From: Homarus americanus
Lineage: Eukaryota; Arthropoda; Malacostraca; Decapoda; Nephropidae
Length of the DNA stretch: 64,000 nucleotides
Direction of reading: 5' to 3'
Assembly (NCBI RefSeq): GCF_018991925.1
Contig: NW_024732415.1
Location: 190,430-254,429, forward strand
The stretch's first letter is position 1. Every line of letters begins with the position of its first letter. The notes under the pieces are model-generated. The model was given only the letters and a program-made list of their open reading frames with translations. It made no database searches and was not told where the DNA came from. This document shows positions 27,225 to 40,535 of this stretch, in pieces. The translations under genes were made by a program, and so were the position numbers.

Positions 27225-27965
27225 GGTGTGTACCCTGGAGCCTACCTAGCGCCTCCCTTGTACCCTGGAGCCTACCTAGCGCCTCCCTTGTACCATGAAG
27301 CCTACCTAGCGTCTCCCTTGTACCCTGGAGCCTACCTAACGTCTCCCTTGTACCATGGAGCCTACCTTGTGCCTCCCTTGTACCATGGAGCCTACCTAGG
27401 CCTCCCTTGTACCATGGAGCCTACCCTTACCATGGAGCCTACCTAGCGCCTCTATGGAGCCTTCCCCTTGTACCATGGAGCCTACCTAGCGCCTCCCTTG
27501 TACCCTGAGCCTACCTAGAACTGACCAGCCTACCTAGCCTACCTCTCCCTTGTCCCTTGTACCATGGAGCCTACCTAGCGTCTCCTTTGAAGCCTCTCCT
27601 TGGGAGCCTACCTAGGGTCTCCCTTGTACCCTGTAGCCTACCTAGCGCCTCCCTTGTACCCTGGGCCTAACTAACGTCTCCTTTGAACCCTGGAGCCTAC
27701 CTAGGGTCTCCCTTGTACCCTGTAGCCTACCTAGCGTCTCCCTTGTACCCTGTAGCCTACCTAGTACCTCCATTGTACCCTGGAGCCTACCTAGCTCTCC
27801 CTTGTACCCTGTAGCCTACCTAGCGCCTCCATTGTACCCTGGAGCCTACCTAGCTCTCCCTTGTACCCTGGAATCCTACCTAGCTCTCCCTTGTACCCTG
27901 AAGCCTCTCTATCACCCCCCTTGTACTCTGGAACCTCAGTGGCACTTTCCTTGTACTCTAACTTA
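27225..27965. repeat. 30-bp minisatellite
   Basis: Unit TACCCTGGAGCCTACCTAGC plus GCCTCCCTTG, about 24 copies; intact period at the left, indels from 27420. Encodes a YPGAYLAPPL artefact. Confidence 0.9.
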
Positions 27966-28540
27966 CACAATTCCGAGTCTCTGATAGAGGTGGTGAGGTT
28001 AGGTTAGGTTAGGTTGTGTTAGGTAAAGTGCCTCCATGTCTGAGTCGAGTTAGTGTAAGTCATTATTTACAGTTTGAATGGAAAGGCTGTGTTGATGCTC
28101 GAACAATATTGTCTTAACATGATCGTCAGTCAATGTGCTACTGCCTGCTATTGAGGACACACGTACACAGTTATTTATCTATATACGTAAACACTACATA
28201 TATATTGTATAGTAAACGTGTGTGTGTGTGTGTTGAATTATCTATACGTGAGCGCGTTTGTATGCATGTACGGATATTCAACTGATCATTTGTCTATGTT
28301 AACCAACTATTACATACGCATACACACACACGGAAACTACGTACACATACACACACGGACACAACTTGACACATACACACACGGACACTAAAGCTGACGT
28401 AAGTGAAAAGGCAACATTAAATAGAAAAATTTATAATCATTGACACCGTGACGGCGCACACCTAGACGCCACAACACACTTAAGGGAAATGGAAAAAAAA
28501 TAACTTTCTCTAAGAAAGTAAAATTTACCAATCTTAGGAG
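27966..28540. other. Intergenic, no gene recognised
   Basis: A (GGTTA) run at 27995-28015 and CA-rich words at 28320-28385; otherwise unique. Confidence 0.5.
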
Positions 28541-28744
28541 AGAGAGAGAGAGAGGGGGGGGGATAGTAAGTTATGGAAGGGTGAAGGGCAGAGTAAGAAG
28601 AGGTAGGAAGGCATATGTGGTGAAGGGGAGATGGCCCGTGATGGTGATAGTGGTGATGGTGGTGATGAGTGGTGAAGATGATGGGAATAATGGTGGTGGT
28701 GGTGGTGTTTCGAAAATAAACAAGAATCGCTTAAAACTGACAAT

Positions 28745-29775
28745 ATGGCAGCCATATGGCAGAGATAATGGTAGAGGTAGATGGTAGAGGTAGAGACAGA
28801 GGTAGATGGTAGAGGCAGATGGTAGAGACAGAGGTAGATGGTAGAGGTAGATGGTAGAAACAGAGGTAGATGGTAGAGGTAGAAGGTAGAGACAGAGGTA
28901 GATGGCAGAGGTAGATGGTAGAGACAGAGGTAGATGGTACAGGTAGATGGTAGAGACAGAGGTAGATGGTACAGGTAGATGGTAGAGACAGAGGTAGATG
29001 GTACAGGTAGATGGTAGAGACAGAGGTAGATGGTAGAGACAGAGGTAGATGGTACAGAGGTAGATGGTAGAGACAGAGGTAGATGGTAGAGGCAGAGGTA
29101 GATGGTACAGAGGTAGATGGTAGAGACAGAGGTAGATGGCAGAGGTAGATGGAGGTAGAGAGGTAGATGGTAGAGACAGAGGTAGATGGCAGAGGTAGAT
29201 GGTAGAGGTAGATGGTAGAGGTAGATGGTAGAGACAGAGGTAGATGGTAGAGACAGAGGTAGATGGTAGAGACAGAGGTAGATGGCAGAGGTAGATGGCA
29301 GAGGTAGATAGGTAGAGGTAGAGGTAGAGAGAGGGTAGATGGTAGAGACAGAGGTAGACAGACAGCAGAGGTAGATGGCAGAGGTAGATGGCAGAGGTAG
29401 CAGGTAGATGGCAGAGGTAGATGGCAGAGGTAGATGGTAGAGACAGAGGTAGATGGCAGAGGTAGATGGCACAGAGGTAGATGGCAAGGTAGATGGCAGA
29501 GGTAGATGGCAGAGGTAGATGGTAGAGACACAGAGGTAGATGTAGAAGAGGTAGATGGTAGTGTAGAGGCAGAGGTAGATGGCAGAGGTAGATGGCAGAG
29601 GTAGATGGCAGAGGTAGATGGCAGAGGTAGATGGTAGAGACAGAGGTAGATGGCAGAGGTAGATGGTAGAGGTAGATGGTAGAGACAGAGGTAGATGGCA
29701 GAGGTAGATGGTAGAGACAGAGGTAGATGGCAGAGGTAGATGGCAGAGGTAGATGGTAGAGGTAGAGGGAGAGAG
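28745..29775. repeat. 1-kb AGGTAGATGG minisatellite
   Basis: The base word AGAGGTAGATGG is interspersed with variant words TAGAGACAG, CAG and TACAG in changing order. The minus strand remains open for 431 codons because few stop codons occur in the unit; a second overlapping frame is open too. Confidence 0.9.
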
Positions 29776-30114
29776 GCCAGACGCTCTACATAGCATCATA
29801 CAGCCAGACACGTCAAGGTCTCTACACATGGTGAAAGTGATGGTGTGTAGGGCATCACTACCACCATTACTACTGCTACTACCACTACTACTACCATTAC
29901 TACCACCACTACTACCAACATAACTACCACTACTACCATTAACACTACTGCCATTAATACTAGGTTAGGATGTTGTGTCAGCACGGGCTAGGCTAGAGGG
30001 ACACCCACTCCCTCTCGCAAGTTAATAAAATACCTGATAAGTTATGTGGGTTCCTACCACCACCCTCTCAGTGGCCCGCAGCTGTGTCGCCGAGTGAGTC
30101 AGTAAGAGTACGGC

Positions 30115-30164
<50 letters not shown>

Positions 30165-31270
30165 CCCACACTCTTTTCCGACCTTTCTACATCTCATCAA
30201 ATTTAGCTTAACTATAATTATGACGAAAAGGTATATATATGGCATAGTAAATGCATTGACTCGGAACATATCAGAAACAGGCATAATAAAGTTAAAGCCT
30301 AATGAAGGTGGCGCTAAGCACCCTGTTACCTTAACCCAGATATGAACACCCATGAAGGTACTGTAACCTGATGGTGTGGATGAGCGACTTCAACTTCAAC
30401 ACCGAGAATTACACTCAGGAACTCAGGCGTATCTCTGGCCTCCCTTTCACCACTCACCTGTACAAATAACACACATTTCCCGCCAAAAATTGAAGCCTAC
30501 TGCAAGAACTGTCATTTTCCAGGAACTCCTCTCATTGGCAAAACTGTTTGTTATTTTTACTGAGCCGAGTTAAAGTTTGACATTTACTGAAAATGCTTCC
30601 ATGATGACGAACATTGTTTGTTTAGTTTTGTATACAGTCTACACTCAAAACATGGTTAAGTCTGTTTGTTTAACATATTGTAAACACTGATATATAATTA
30701 TATTATGATAATGATTATATTTATCTCTCGGCCAAGGTAAGTGTCCATAATACATAAACATGAATATTCAGGATGTGACCCTCAGAACCATCACAGTTTC
30801 ATGAAGGTTTGGATACCTTGATAGCAACGTGTTAAGGGACCAGTCATCTTAAGAGTTACCATGAAAAATGACTACTGGGTTCACAATACTGTTAATCTTT
30901 ATTACACACAAACTATATCGTAACAAAACAGACGTCTTGAAGTGACTCCTTAAGCTAAACAAAACAGTAATACATTCTTTGTATACCACAAACATCATTA
31001 AATTGGTGTTTCTACAATAGAAAATAATATAACCAATAAATTTCTTGAAGTAAAGGCGAGTAACTTTTTGTCAACTAAAAGAAGAATCGTATGAGATTGA
31101 CCTTAATACGGGGTAGTGGACTCAGGTAACTACATGCCATTGATCGCTCCAGGGAGACAATAACAATACCACATTACTACACGTACAGTCAATTGTTATG
31201 AAGCGTTCTTTGTCAGAGTGAATGTTAGATCTACTTTTTATACTGTATAAGTAAGTTAAGAAAACAAGGA
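29776..31270. other. Intergenic, no gene recognised
   Basis: Contains a CTA/CCA trinucleotide tract at 29852-29960 and a (CT)n run at 30116-30157. The rest is AT-rich unique DNA. Confidence 0.5.
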
Positions 31271-31274
31271 AGTA

Positions 31275-31790
31275 AGTGTGGATATTACTACTCCTGTATG
31301 TGTGGATATTACTACTCGTGTATGTGTGGATATTCCTACTTGTGTATGTGTGGATATTCCTACTTGTGTAAGTGTGGATATTACTACTCGTGTGTGTGTG
31401 GATATTACTACTTGTGTATGAGTGAATATTCCTACTTGTGTATGTGTGGATATTACTACTCGTGTATGTGTGGATATTACTACTTGTGTATGTGTGGATA
31501 TTACTACTCGTGTATGTGTGGATATTACTACTTGTGTAGTGTGGATATTCCTATTTGTGTATGTGTGGATATTACTACTCGTGTATGTATGGATATTACT
31601 TTTTGTGTAGTGTGGATATTCCTACTTGTGTATGTGTGGATATTACTACTTGTGTATGAGTGGCTATTCCTACATGTGTATGTGTGGATATTACTACTCG
31701 TGTATGTGTGGATATTACTACTTGTGTATGTGTGAATATTACTACTCGTGTATGTGTGGATATTACTACCCGTGTACATGTGGATATTCC
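31275..31790. repeat. 24-bp minisatellite
   Basis: Unit TGTGTATGTGTGGATATTAC plus TACT; period is a multiple of three, giving GYYYSCMC-type artefact frames. Confidence 0.9.
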
Positions 31791-31937
31791 TTATATTGCA
31801 GGATTCTATCTTCCTTGATATACTCCACACAGACATTAGAGGAAGTTAATTTTAGGTAACCGAGAGAGACTTACTCCAGTCTTATATAACTCAATTTGTG
31901 TTTTATCCACTTTCAGTCTCATGAAAATTACTACAAT

Positions 31938-31975
<38 letters not shown>

Positions 31976-32850
31976 TACCTCCTTCTGTCGTCTTCACTTG
32001 CCTCCTAGAGTACACTAGACAGCTTTCACTTTGCCCTATCAATGTTTGCTTTCACAGATACATAGCTGTGTGTGTGTGTGTTTGTGTGTGTGTGTAAACA
32101 TGTACACACAAAAACGAGGGTGTATACACAATCTCAACGATGTACACTCAATAATGGGGATGTACACATAAACAAGAGCATGTAAATACAAACTGGAGGA
32201 AGTACACACAAGCACAAGGATTTACATGCAAAAATAAAGGTGTACACAGAAACAAGAGGAGATACATAAGCACACAAGAATGAACACATTCATGCATTAG
32301 AATGTACACAGAAGTACAAGGATGTACAGTAGGATGTACTGTACATACAATCACTACCTACATTGGTAAACACTGAGTGAGTGCTTGAACGCGTGTGTAC
32401 TCTACCTTTGCATTTGCTACTGCTAATAGCTTATGTGGATTGCGTGTGTGTGTGTGTGTGTGTGTGTGTTCGTTTCTCCCACTTTCTCTCTGTTTCTTTA
32501 CATATGCATCTCATTATTTACCTACTTGTCTACCTCTCTTTTGTTATGTACAGTACAGTACAAGTACACACAGTACTTGTTCATATTCTCAGTTTACACG
32601 CACAGTATACCATGTGAATCTTTAATCTCCACATACAATACACTCATAGTGCTTCATATTTGTTTGTTTTTTATCAAACTCTGAAGTGGGACAAATTTTA
32701 TATCCCTCCCCCTACAGGAATTGCCTAGCTTATACTACAGGTAGTCAAGGGGGGACTTAATTGAAGTTTATAAACAACCCAGAGGGCATTACTCACTCGA
32801 GGGTTCATACTTGGAGCTGGGGGACGTGCCCCACTAGCCTAGCGGGGCGG
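31791..32850. other. Intergenic, CA/GT-rich
   Basis: (AC)n at 31942-31972, GT-rich runs at 32068-32094 and 32442-32468, ATGTACACA-type words at 32100-32345. No gene recognised. Confidence 0.5.
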
Positions 32851-32859
32851 GTGGTCACA

Positions 32860-34345
32860 TCACAGCGAGTCCTTCCCTCACTCCTACACATCACAACGAG
32901 ACCTTCCCTCACTCCTACACATCACACTGAGTCCTTCCCACACTCCTACACATCACAATGAGTCCTTCCCTCATACTACACAACACTGCATGTCCTTCCC
33001 TCACTCCTATAAAACACTGCAAATCCTCCTGTCACTCCCTTGTAGGTCAGCAAGTCCTCCTCTCACTCCTTATGTCAGTAAGTCCTCCTCTCATTTCTTA
33101 GTAGGTCCGTAAATCCTCCTCTCACTCCTTAGTAGGTCATTAAGTCCTCCTCTCACTCCCTAGTAGGTCAGTAAGTCCTCCTCTCATTTCTTAGTAGGAC
33201 AGTAAGTCCTCCTCTCACTCCTTAGTAGGTCCGTAAGTCCTCCTCTCACTCCTTAGTAGGTCCGTAAGTCCTCCTCTCACTCCTTAGTAGGTCCGTAAGT
33301 CCTCCTCCCATTCCTTAGTAGGTCCGTAAGTCCTCCTCTCACTCCTTAGTAGGTCCGTAAATCCTCCTCTCACTCCTTAGTAGGTCAGTAAGTAGTCCTC
33401 TCACTCCCTAGTAGGTCCGTAAATCCTCCTCTCACTCCTTAGTAGGTCAGTAAGTAGTCCTCCTCACTCCTAAGTAGGTCCGTAAATCCTCCTCTCACTC
33501 CTTAGTAGGACAGTAAGTCCTCCTCTCACTCCTTAGTAGGTCCGTAAGTCCTCCTCTCACTCCTTAGTAGGTCCGTAAGTCCTCCTCTCACTCCTTAGTA
33601 GGTCAGTAAGTAGTCCTCTCACTCCCTAGTAGGTCCGTAAATCCTCCTCTCACTCCTTAGTAGGTCAGTAAGTAGTCCTCTCACTCCCTAGTAGGTCCGT
33701 AAATCCTCCTCTCACTCCTTAGTAGGTCAGTAAGTCCTCCTCTCACTAATTAGCAGGTCAGTAAGTCCTTCTCTCACTAATTAGCAGGTCAGTAAGTCCT
33801 CCTCTCATTTCTTAGTAGGTCCGTAAATCCTCCTCTCACTCCTTAGTAGGTCAGTAAGTAGTCCTCTCACTCCCTAGTAGGTCCGTAAATCCTCCTCTCA
33901 CTCCTTAGTAGGTCAGTAAGTCCTCCTCTCACTCCTTAGTAGGTCCGTAAATCCTCCTCTCACTCCTTAGTAGGTCAGCAAGTCCTCCTCTCACTCCCTA
34001 GTAGGTCAGTAAGTCCTCCTCTCACGCCCGAGTAGGTCAGCAAGTCGTCCTCTCACTCCCTAGTAGGTCCGTAAATCCTCCTCTCACTCCTTAGTAGGTC
34101 AGTAAGTCCTCCTCTCACTAATTAGCAGGTCAGTAAGTCCTTCTCTCACTAATTAGCAGGTCAGTAAGTCCTCCTCTCATTCATTAGGAGGTCAGCAAGT
34201 CCTTCCCTCATTTACTAACATCACTACATGTCCTTCCCAAGTTCCTACACAACACTACAAGTCCTTCCCTCATTCCTACACAATACTGAAGTCCTTCCCT
34301 CAATACTACACAATACTGCATGTCCTTCCCTCAGTCCTACAGTAA
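32860..34345. repeat. 31-bp satellite block, type B core with type A edges
   Basis: The central 33030-34200 is type B (CTCCTCTCACTCCTTAGTAG plus GTCCGTAAGTC, 31 bp). Both edges (32860-33010 and 34195-34345) are type A, as in the next block. Variants TTAG/CTAG/ATTAGC and CAG/CCG recur in longer blocks. Confidence 0.9.
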
Positions 34346-35070
34346 TCAGTAGATAAACTTTCAATACACCGTTATAATCTATTTTAGCATTTATAAAGAC
34401 TTGTCGAACCAACAGTAAATACTATACACAATACAACTTCCTGTCATGTCGGGTAGACTAACTTATTTAGGATATATTCATCTTTTTCTGTACACAGACA
34501 TGAGGAGCATCAATTAACCCCCTCAGTCACAGTACAGTAGCTCTCTAAGAGCCTCACACATCTCCAAGTTGATATTCACAATATAGCCACAAACAGCCTC
34601 TGGTTGGATCAGACTACCCCTGACAACCTTACATAGTCCTTAAATCCATTATTCAACCACCTATGATCATCACACAGCCCTAATTAGCCAAACAGTCCGT
34701 GGCGGCGGCATATAAGCCCTGGGGGCCTCACATAGACCCCTAGGGGTGACATACTGCCTCAGAACATTTACAACATATACAATTTTTTTTTTACAATTTC
34801 AAAAATTTGCCCACAAGAAATACTCATTGGTTACAAGTAAGTTGTAAAACTGTAATAACTACTCAATTTTACAGTAAAATATTGAACTAACATCTTGTAT
34901 TTCATTGCCAGGAAGAATAAAATATTTTGTTTTGCAAATGAAGATGAAACTAAAGTCCAAAATAATTAAGTTGAACAAAATACTTCCTGACTGTCTAGTT
35001 ACAAATCCATAATAAAAGATTACAACACTGTATTAGAAGTTATAAGCTTCGCAACGCCACAAGTCTATAT
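34346..35070. other. Unique spacer between satellite blocks
   Basis: AT-rich unique sequence of about 725 bp without recognised gene or terminal repeats. Confidence 0.5.
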
Positions 35071-36980
35071 GGTCACTCCTATACACAACACTACAAGTCC
35101 TTGCCTCACTCCTACACCACACAACAACTCCTTCCCTCACTCCTGCAAAACACTACAAGTCCTTCCCTCACTCCTACACAACACGACAAGTCCTTCCCTC
35201 ACTCATACAATACACTACAAGTCCTTCCCTCACTCATACAATACACTACAAGTCCTTCCCTCACTCCTACACCACGCTACAAGTCATTCTCTCACTCATA
35301 CACACACTGCAAATGCTTCCCTCACTCCTACACAATACTACAAGTCCTTCCCTCACTCCTACACCACACTACAAGTCCTTCCCTCACTCATACAATACAA
35401 GTACTTCCCTCAATGTTACACCACACTACAAGTCCTTCTCTCATTCCTACACAACAAGTCCTTCTCTCACTCCTACACCACATCTACAAGTCCTTCCCTC
35501 ACTCCTACACCACACTACAAGTCCTTCCCTCACTCCTACACCACACTACATGTCCTTCCCTCACTCGTACACCACACTACAAGTTCCTTCCCTTACTCCT
35601 ACACCACACAACAAGTCCTTCCCTTACTCCTACACAACAAGTCCTTCCGTCACTCCTACACCACAAGTCCTTCCCTCACTCATACAACACACTACAAGTC
35701 CTACGCAACACTGCAAGTCCTTCCATCACCCCTACAGAACCCTGCAAGTGCTTCCCACACTCTTACACAACCCTGCATGTCCTTCCTTAACGCCTACACA
35801 ACCCTGCAAGTCCTTCCTACACTCCTACACAACCCTACAAATCCTTCCCTCAATCCTATAAAACACAGCAAGTCCTTCCCTCACTCCTACACAACGTTGC
35901 ATGTCCTTCCTTAACTCCTACACAACCCTGCAAGTCCTTCCCTCACTCCTACACAACCCTGCAAGTCATTCCCTCACTCATACACAACCCTGTAAGTCCT
36001 TCCCTCACTCCTACACAACCCTGCAAGTCCTTCTTTCACACCTACACATCAGTGCAAGTTCTTCCCTCACTCCTACACAACAGTGCAAGTCCTTCACTAA
36101 CTCCTACACAACATTGCAAGTCCTCCCCTCACTCCTACACAACCCTGCAAGTCCTTTCCTTACTCCTATACACTGCAAGTCCTTCCCTCACTCCTACACA
36201 CTAGAAGTCCTTCCCTCATTTCTACACAACACTGCAAGTCTTCCCTCACTCCTACACAACACTACAAGTCCTTCCCTCATCCTACACAACACTGCAAGTC
36301 CTTCCCTCACTCCTACACAACCCTGCATGTCCTTCCCTCACTCCTACACAACCCTGCAAGTCCTTCCCTCACTCCTACACAACCCTGCAAGCTAGTCCTT
36401 CCTTCACTTCTACACAACCCTGAAAGTCCTTCCCTCACTCCTACACAATACTAGAAGCCCTTCCCTCACTCCTACATAATATTGCAAGTCCTTCCCTCAC
36501 TCCTACACAATACTAGAAGCCCTTCCCTCACTCCTACATAATATTGCAAGTCCTTCCCTCACTCCTACACAATACTAGAAGCACTTCCCTCACTCCTACA
36601 CAATACTACAAGTCCTTCTTTCACTCCTACACAACACTGCAAGTCCTTCCCTCACTCCTACATAATATTGCAAGTCTTTCCCTCATTCCTACACAACACT
36701 GCAAGTCCTTCCCTCACTCCTACACAATACTAGAAGTCCTTCCCTCATTTCTACACAACACTGCAAGTCCTTCAATCACTCCTACACAATACTAGAAGTC
36801 CTTCTCTCACTTCTACACAACCTTGCACGTCCTTCCCTCACTCCTACACATCACTTCATGTCTTTTCCTCACTCCTACACATCACTTCATATCTTTTCCT
36901 CACTCCTACACAACACCGCATGACCATCCCTCAATCCTACACAAGACTAGAAGTCGTTCCCTCGTCTACACAACCCTGCA
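35071..36980. repeat. 31-bp satellite block, type A
   Basis: About 60 units of AAGTCCTTCCCTCACTCCTA plus CACAACACTGC. Since 31 is not a multiple of three, each frame cycles through all phases; the unit has no stop in these phases, so all three plus frames are open for long stretches. Confidence 0.92.
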
Positions 36981-37310
36981 AGTGTGGGGAGGTGTAAGAA
37001 GATGTGGAGAGGTGTGAGAGGGCGAGGAGAAGTGTGGGGAGGTGTGAGAAGGAGTGGAGAGGTGTGGGGAGGTGTAGGGAGGTGTGAGCAGGTGTGAGAA
37101 GGTGTGGACAGGTATGGAGAGGTGTGGGGAGATGTAAGCGGGTGTGGGGAAGTGTGGGGAGGTGTAAGAAGATGTGGAGAGGTGTGGGGAGGTGTAGGGA
37201 GGTGTGAGAATGTGTGAGAAGGTGTGGACAGGTATGGAGAGGTGTGGGGAGGTGTGAGAGGGCGAGGAGAAGTGTGTGTGTGGGGAGGTGTACAGATGAG
37301 AAGGTGGACA
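36975..37310. repeat. GGTGTGGGGAGGTGTGAGAA-type minisatellite
   Basis: G-rich tandem words of 10-20 bp with larger duplication (37040-37130 and 37160-37250). A small related patch is at 38100-38170. Confidence 0.85.
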
Positions 37311-39079
37311 GGTATGGGCAGCAGGGATTCCCCCCAGATTTTGGCTGGCCCTGGTTTCCCACTTTTTATTCTCAAAATTGTAATTCCAAAAACATTCCCA
37401 AAACCAGGAAGTGAGTCAAGTGACTCAGGCAATGGGCGCGCCGTACGCCAGATGCAGGCATGGGTGAGGTGAGGTGAGATCACTGAGGTGAGGTGAGGTG
37501 AGGCCCGGAGGGCAGGAATTGGGAGGGTGCAGATATGCGGGGTGGGGGTCACATCACGGTGTATATAAACAAACTGCCTTGTCGGTGATGAACATTACCA
37601 CTCTGTATTTCCACTGAGGAGGGTGACAGACTGACAGTAATTGTCAAATTTGTCGCCGAAACTACCCAGGAGAAATATTTCGTCTGCCACAGTGCCATTG
37701 TGGGTTTTTTACTTGCTAAGTGAGGTATGTTTAGAGAGAACATGTGAGTAATTCTTAACTGTAGGAGTAATATTACAATCAGTCAATCTCAATCATTCAG
37801 TTCAAGTGGCTGTAATTGAGCTGAGCTGTACAGTAAAAGGTAAATCAGTACAGTCCATCAGTTATGTCATTGCTCCAATGAATCATGATTTGTGGAATAA
37901 GAGCGTTGCCATTATACCGCCATATGCTGATTATTTTAGGCTGGCGTCATGAGAGACGTCACTTCACATTTGTCAATCAAATTGGTGTAATAATGCCAAA
38001 AACTGCATCTTGCAAGTTGTACACAGGTTTGGTTTTGCCCCCCAACATTTACCTTGGCCCCAAAGTGGCTCCCCCATTTTCCGAAGGCTAGAAACGCCAC
38101 TGGTGAGGTGTGGAAAGGTATGAAAAAGTGTGGGGAGGTGTGAGAAAGTGTAAGGAGATGTGGGCAGGTGTTGAAAGTTATGGAGATCCAGGAGGTCAGA
38201 AAAACTAAGATGCAGCAAACTGCACTTCTTGAAAGCCATAAAAAGTCTTTTCTAGAGGTAAGGAATACCATTTTAATCTATATATTAATGAGCTCCAGTC
38301 TATACTCTAACTAATTTGGTTAAACGAGAGCGGTAATTATGGAATAAATTGTAGCATTAAATTATGTCAATAATGGTACAAACTTGTGTCAGTTGTAAAT
38401 TGTTTTAGGTAGTTACCCCAAAATAAATTACGTATTCTCTTATACCAAGTAAAAGAAAATATTTTGTGGGTAACATTTTTATTATTGTTTACTTCTATCC
38501 TCTTCGTACTAATCGGCTCATCAGATATTTACCCTTTAAAATCTTGGGTGTCTGTGGCTACTTCCTCACGTGTTAATGTCTGAAAAGGGTCCTCCAGGTG
38601 TGAGTTAGCAACCCTGGATCCCTGTGGCTATTTCCTCACGTGTTAATGTCTGAAAAAGGCCTACCAGGTGTGAGTTAGCAACCCTCGAGTACAGTGCACA
38701 GTTTTGACTACCTTGGTCAACTTACTAACGTGATATATTGATCATCCAGTTTATTACGTCACTTATGATCTATGTTTTTAAGGTTTTCTTCACTCCCAGT
38801 AGTTCATTTTTGCAGAGCACTGACATATAATTAACGGCCCTCGGTCCTGATCTATGAGGGATCTCCTTATTAGGGAAGTTCAATACAAACACAACAAGAT
38901 TCATGTAAACAGTCTTGATATATACTGTATATTAAAGCCAAATATTATGGTAAGATCACCAGGAAGTAAGTGTGTGTGTGTTGATGGTGTATGAACGCGC
39001 TGAAGTACCACTTTTTGCGTGTGTGACCTTGTCCACCATGCGTCGTACTCACCTAACTCTGCCCTCTGTTACCACCCAG
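37311..39079. other. Intergenic, no gene recognised
   Basis: Holds a 70-bp tandem duplication at 38553-38692 (TGTGGCTACTTCCTCACGTG ...). No coding exon recognised before 39080. Confidence 0.5.
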
Positions 39080-39387
39080 TCACTCCTCTCTGCTGGTTTG
39101 ACACAAGCTGTTGGTCCCCCTGTGAGCCCCCCTGCTCACGGCCTACTCCACCGCCGGCGGCCTTCACTACTGGTGTAGTGCCTACCGGGCCTGCCCTGGT
39201 GTGTCCTGCTGCCCCCGAGCGAAGTCCTGCCCCATCCTCGCAACACTTGGTGCCTCAACCTGTCCACCACCCACCGCAAGCCGCACCCGTGTCTGAGCTG
39301 TTTCCACCAGGGCTACCTGGACCTGAGGACACCACCCCCGGCTACCTGTACCCCACCGACATGTCGACGAACACACCATCACAATAA
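39080..39387 (+). CDS. Unidentified possible coding exon, Pro-rich (weak)
   Basis: A GC-rich stretch, unusual for this window, follows an acceptor-like TACCACCCAG (39070-39079). One frame is open to TAA at 39385-39387 and encodes a Cys-containing start then a Pro-rich chain ending GYLYPTDMSTNTPSQ. The two other frames are also open over long parts, so base composition alone could explain it. No family recognised. Confidence 0.22.
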
Positions 39388-39753
39388 CACTAAAAGGTGT
39401 GTCCCTCAATGTTGTCAATTGCCTATGTGCCTCCCTCCACCCCTACTGTACCTGTCCCACCACACCATATCACCTCCACCCCCACTGTACTTCGCCACGT
39501 CTAGTACATTGGCAACCCTGAGCCTGGCCGCACTGTTTGTAATCTTTGTGGTCAACAGACTCTCACACCCTCTTTCACCACATCCTCATTTGCCCTATGA
39601 CCTCTTCCTACAGGGATGGCACCTCTTCCCTCCTCCTCCTCCTAGTGACAGGCCTGGCACTTGACATTATTAGTGACCTGCCACACTTTGCCATAAACAG
39701 ATAAATTGTACCGGGAATTTTCCCCCACACACTCATCATTGTCACTTTATGTA

Positions 39754-39880
39754 ACTTGCTGACAAAACCCATGACCCTTCAGGCCTTTTACGCCCTTAAT
39801 GCATGAGTCATAAAGGCAAGCATGAACTCCGCATGCTTCCCAGTTGGGCACTGTAAACGCTTCTGCGCTTCACCTTGCAC
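39754..39880 (+). mobile_element. SINE 3'-end fragment
   Basis: It shares with the 48.5 kb SINE the blocks CTTCAGGC, TACGCCCTTAA, GGCAAGCATGAACT and TGTAAACGCTTCTGCGCTTC. It has no CR1 insertion and therefore shows the unoccupied target site (around CATAAAGGCAAGC). The tRNA-like head is missing. Confidence 0.75.
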
Positions 39881-40299
39881 AGGATGTAAGGGGGTGCCCA
39901 ATAAACTAGCCCCCTCCGGGGCAGTCTGTAATCTGTAATCTTTGGGTGAATTTCTTCTAACAGCTGCTACCAATTCCACCACCAACAAAGAAAATAATAA
40001 CTACCGTAGACACTGTATCTATAAAAAGGTATACTGGTTGTGAGCCGAAACTGTTGTGGTTTAGCGGCGATATGCAACCAACGTAAAATTTAGTCCAAAC
40101 TTGGTGATCTAACTAGTGATATCGCAGCCCAAGACATCTTAAAGGACACGTAAATATATTGTGATGTTAAAATTGGACTCTACCAGCAAGAAGTTTCCGA
40201 TGATAATATTAAGACGAATCCTTACAGAGAGGCAGCAAAGAAAGCACAAGTCAGGCAGCCCGTACTGGTTTACACTGGTTATCTGTTCGTCAAGGTTTA

Positions 40300-40535
40300 T
40301 GCGCAACACCACCACTATCACCAACACCATCATCAGCATCACCAACAATATCAGAGCCACCATCACCACCACTATCACAAACACTATTAACACCAAAAAA
40401 CATTACTTCTCACACCATCACCAACACCATCGTCAGTGCCAAGACAAACACCATCACCAATATTAACATCATCACCATCACAAACACTATTGTCATCATC
40501 AGCTTCGAGAACACCACCATCACCGTCATCATAGG
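40300..40535. repeat. CAC/ATC trinucleotide-rich tract
   Basis: Low-complexity ACCATCACCA words; open frames are artefacts. Confidence 0.8.

Noticed and set aside
28534..29829. 431-codon minus-strand open frame
   Set aside because: It is generated by the AGGTAGATGG minisatellite; a second overlapping frame is open over the same DNA and no start, splice or domain context supports it.
35069..35914. 281-codon plus-strand open frame
   Set aside because: Satellite artefact; parallel frames are open in the other two phases.
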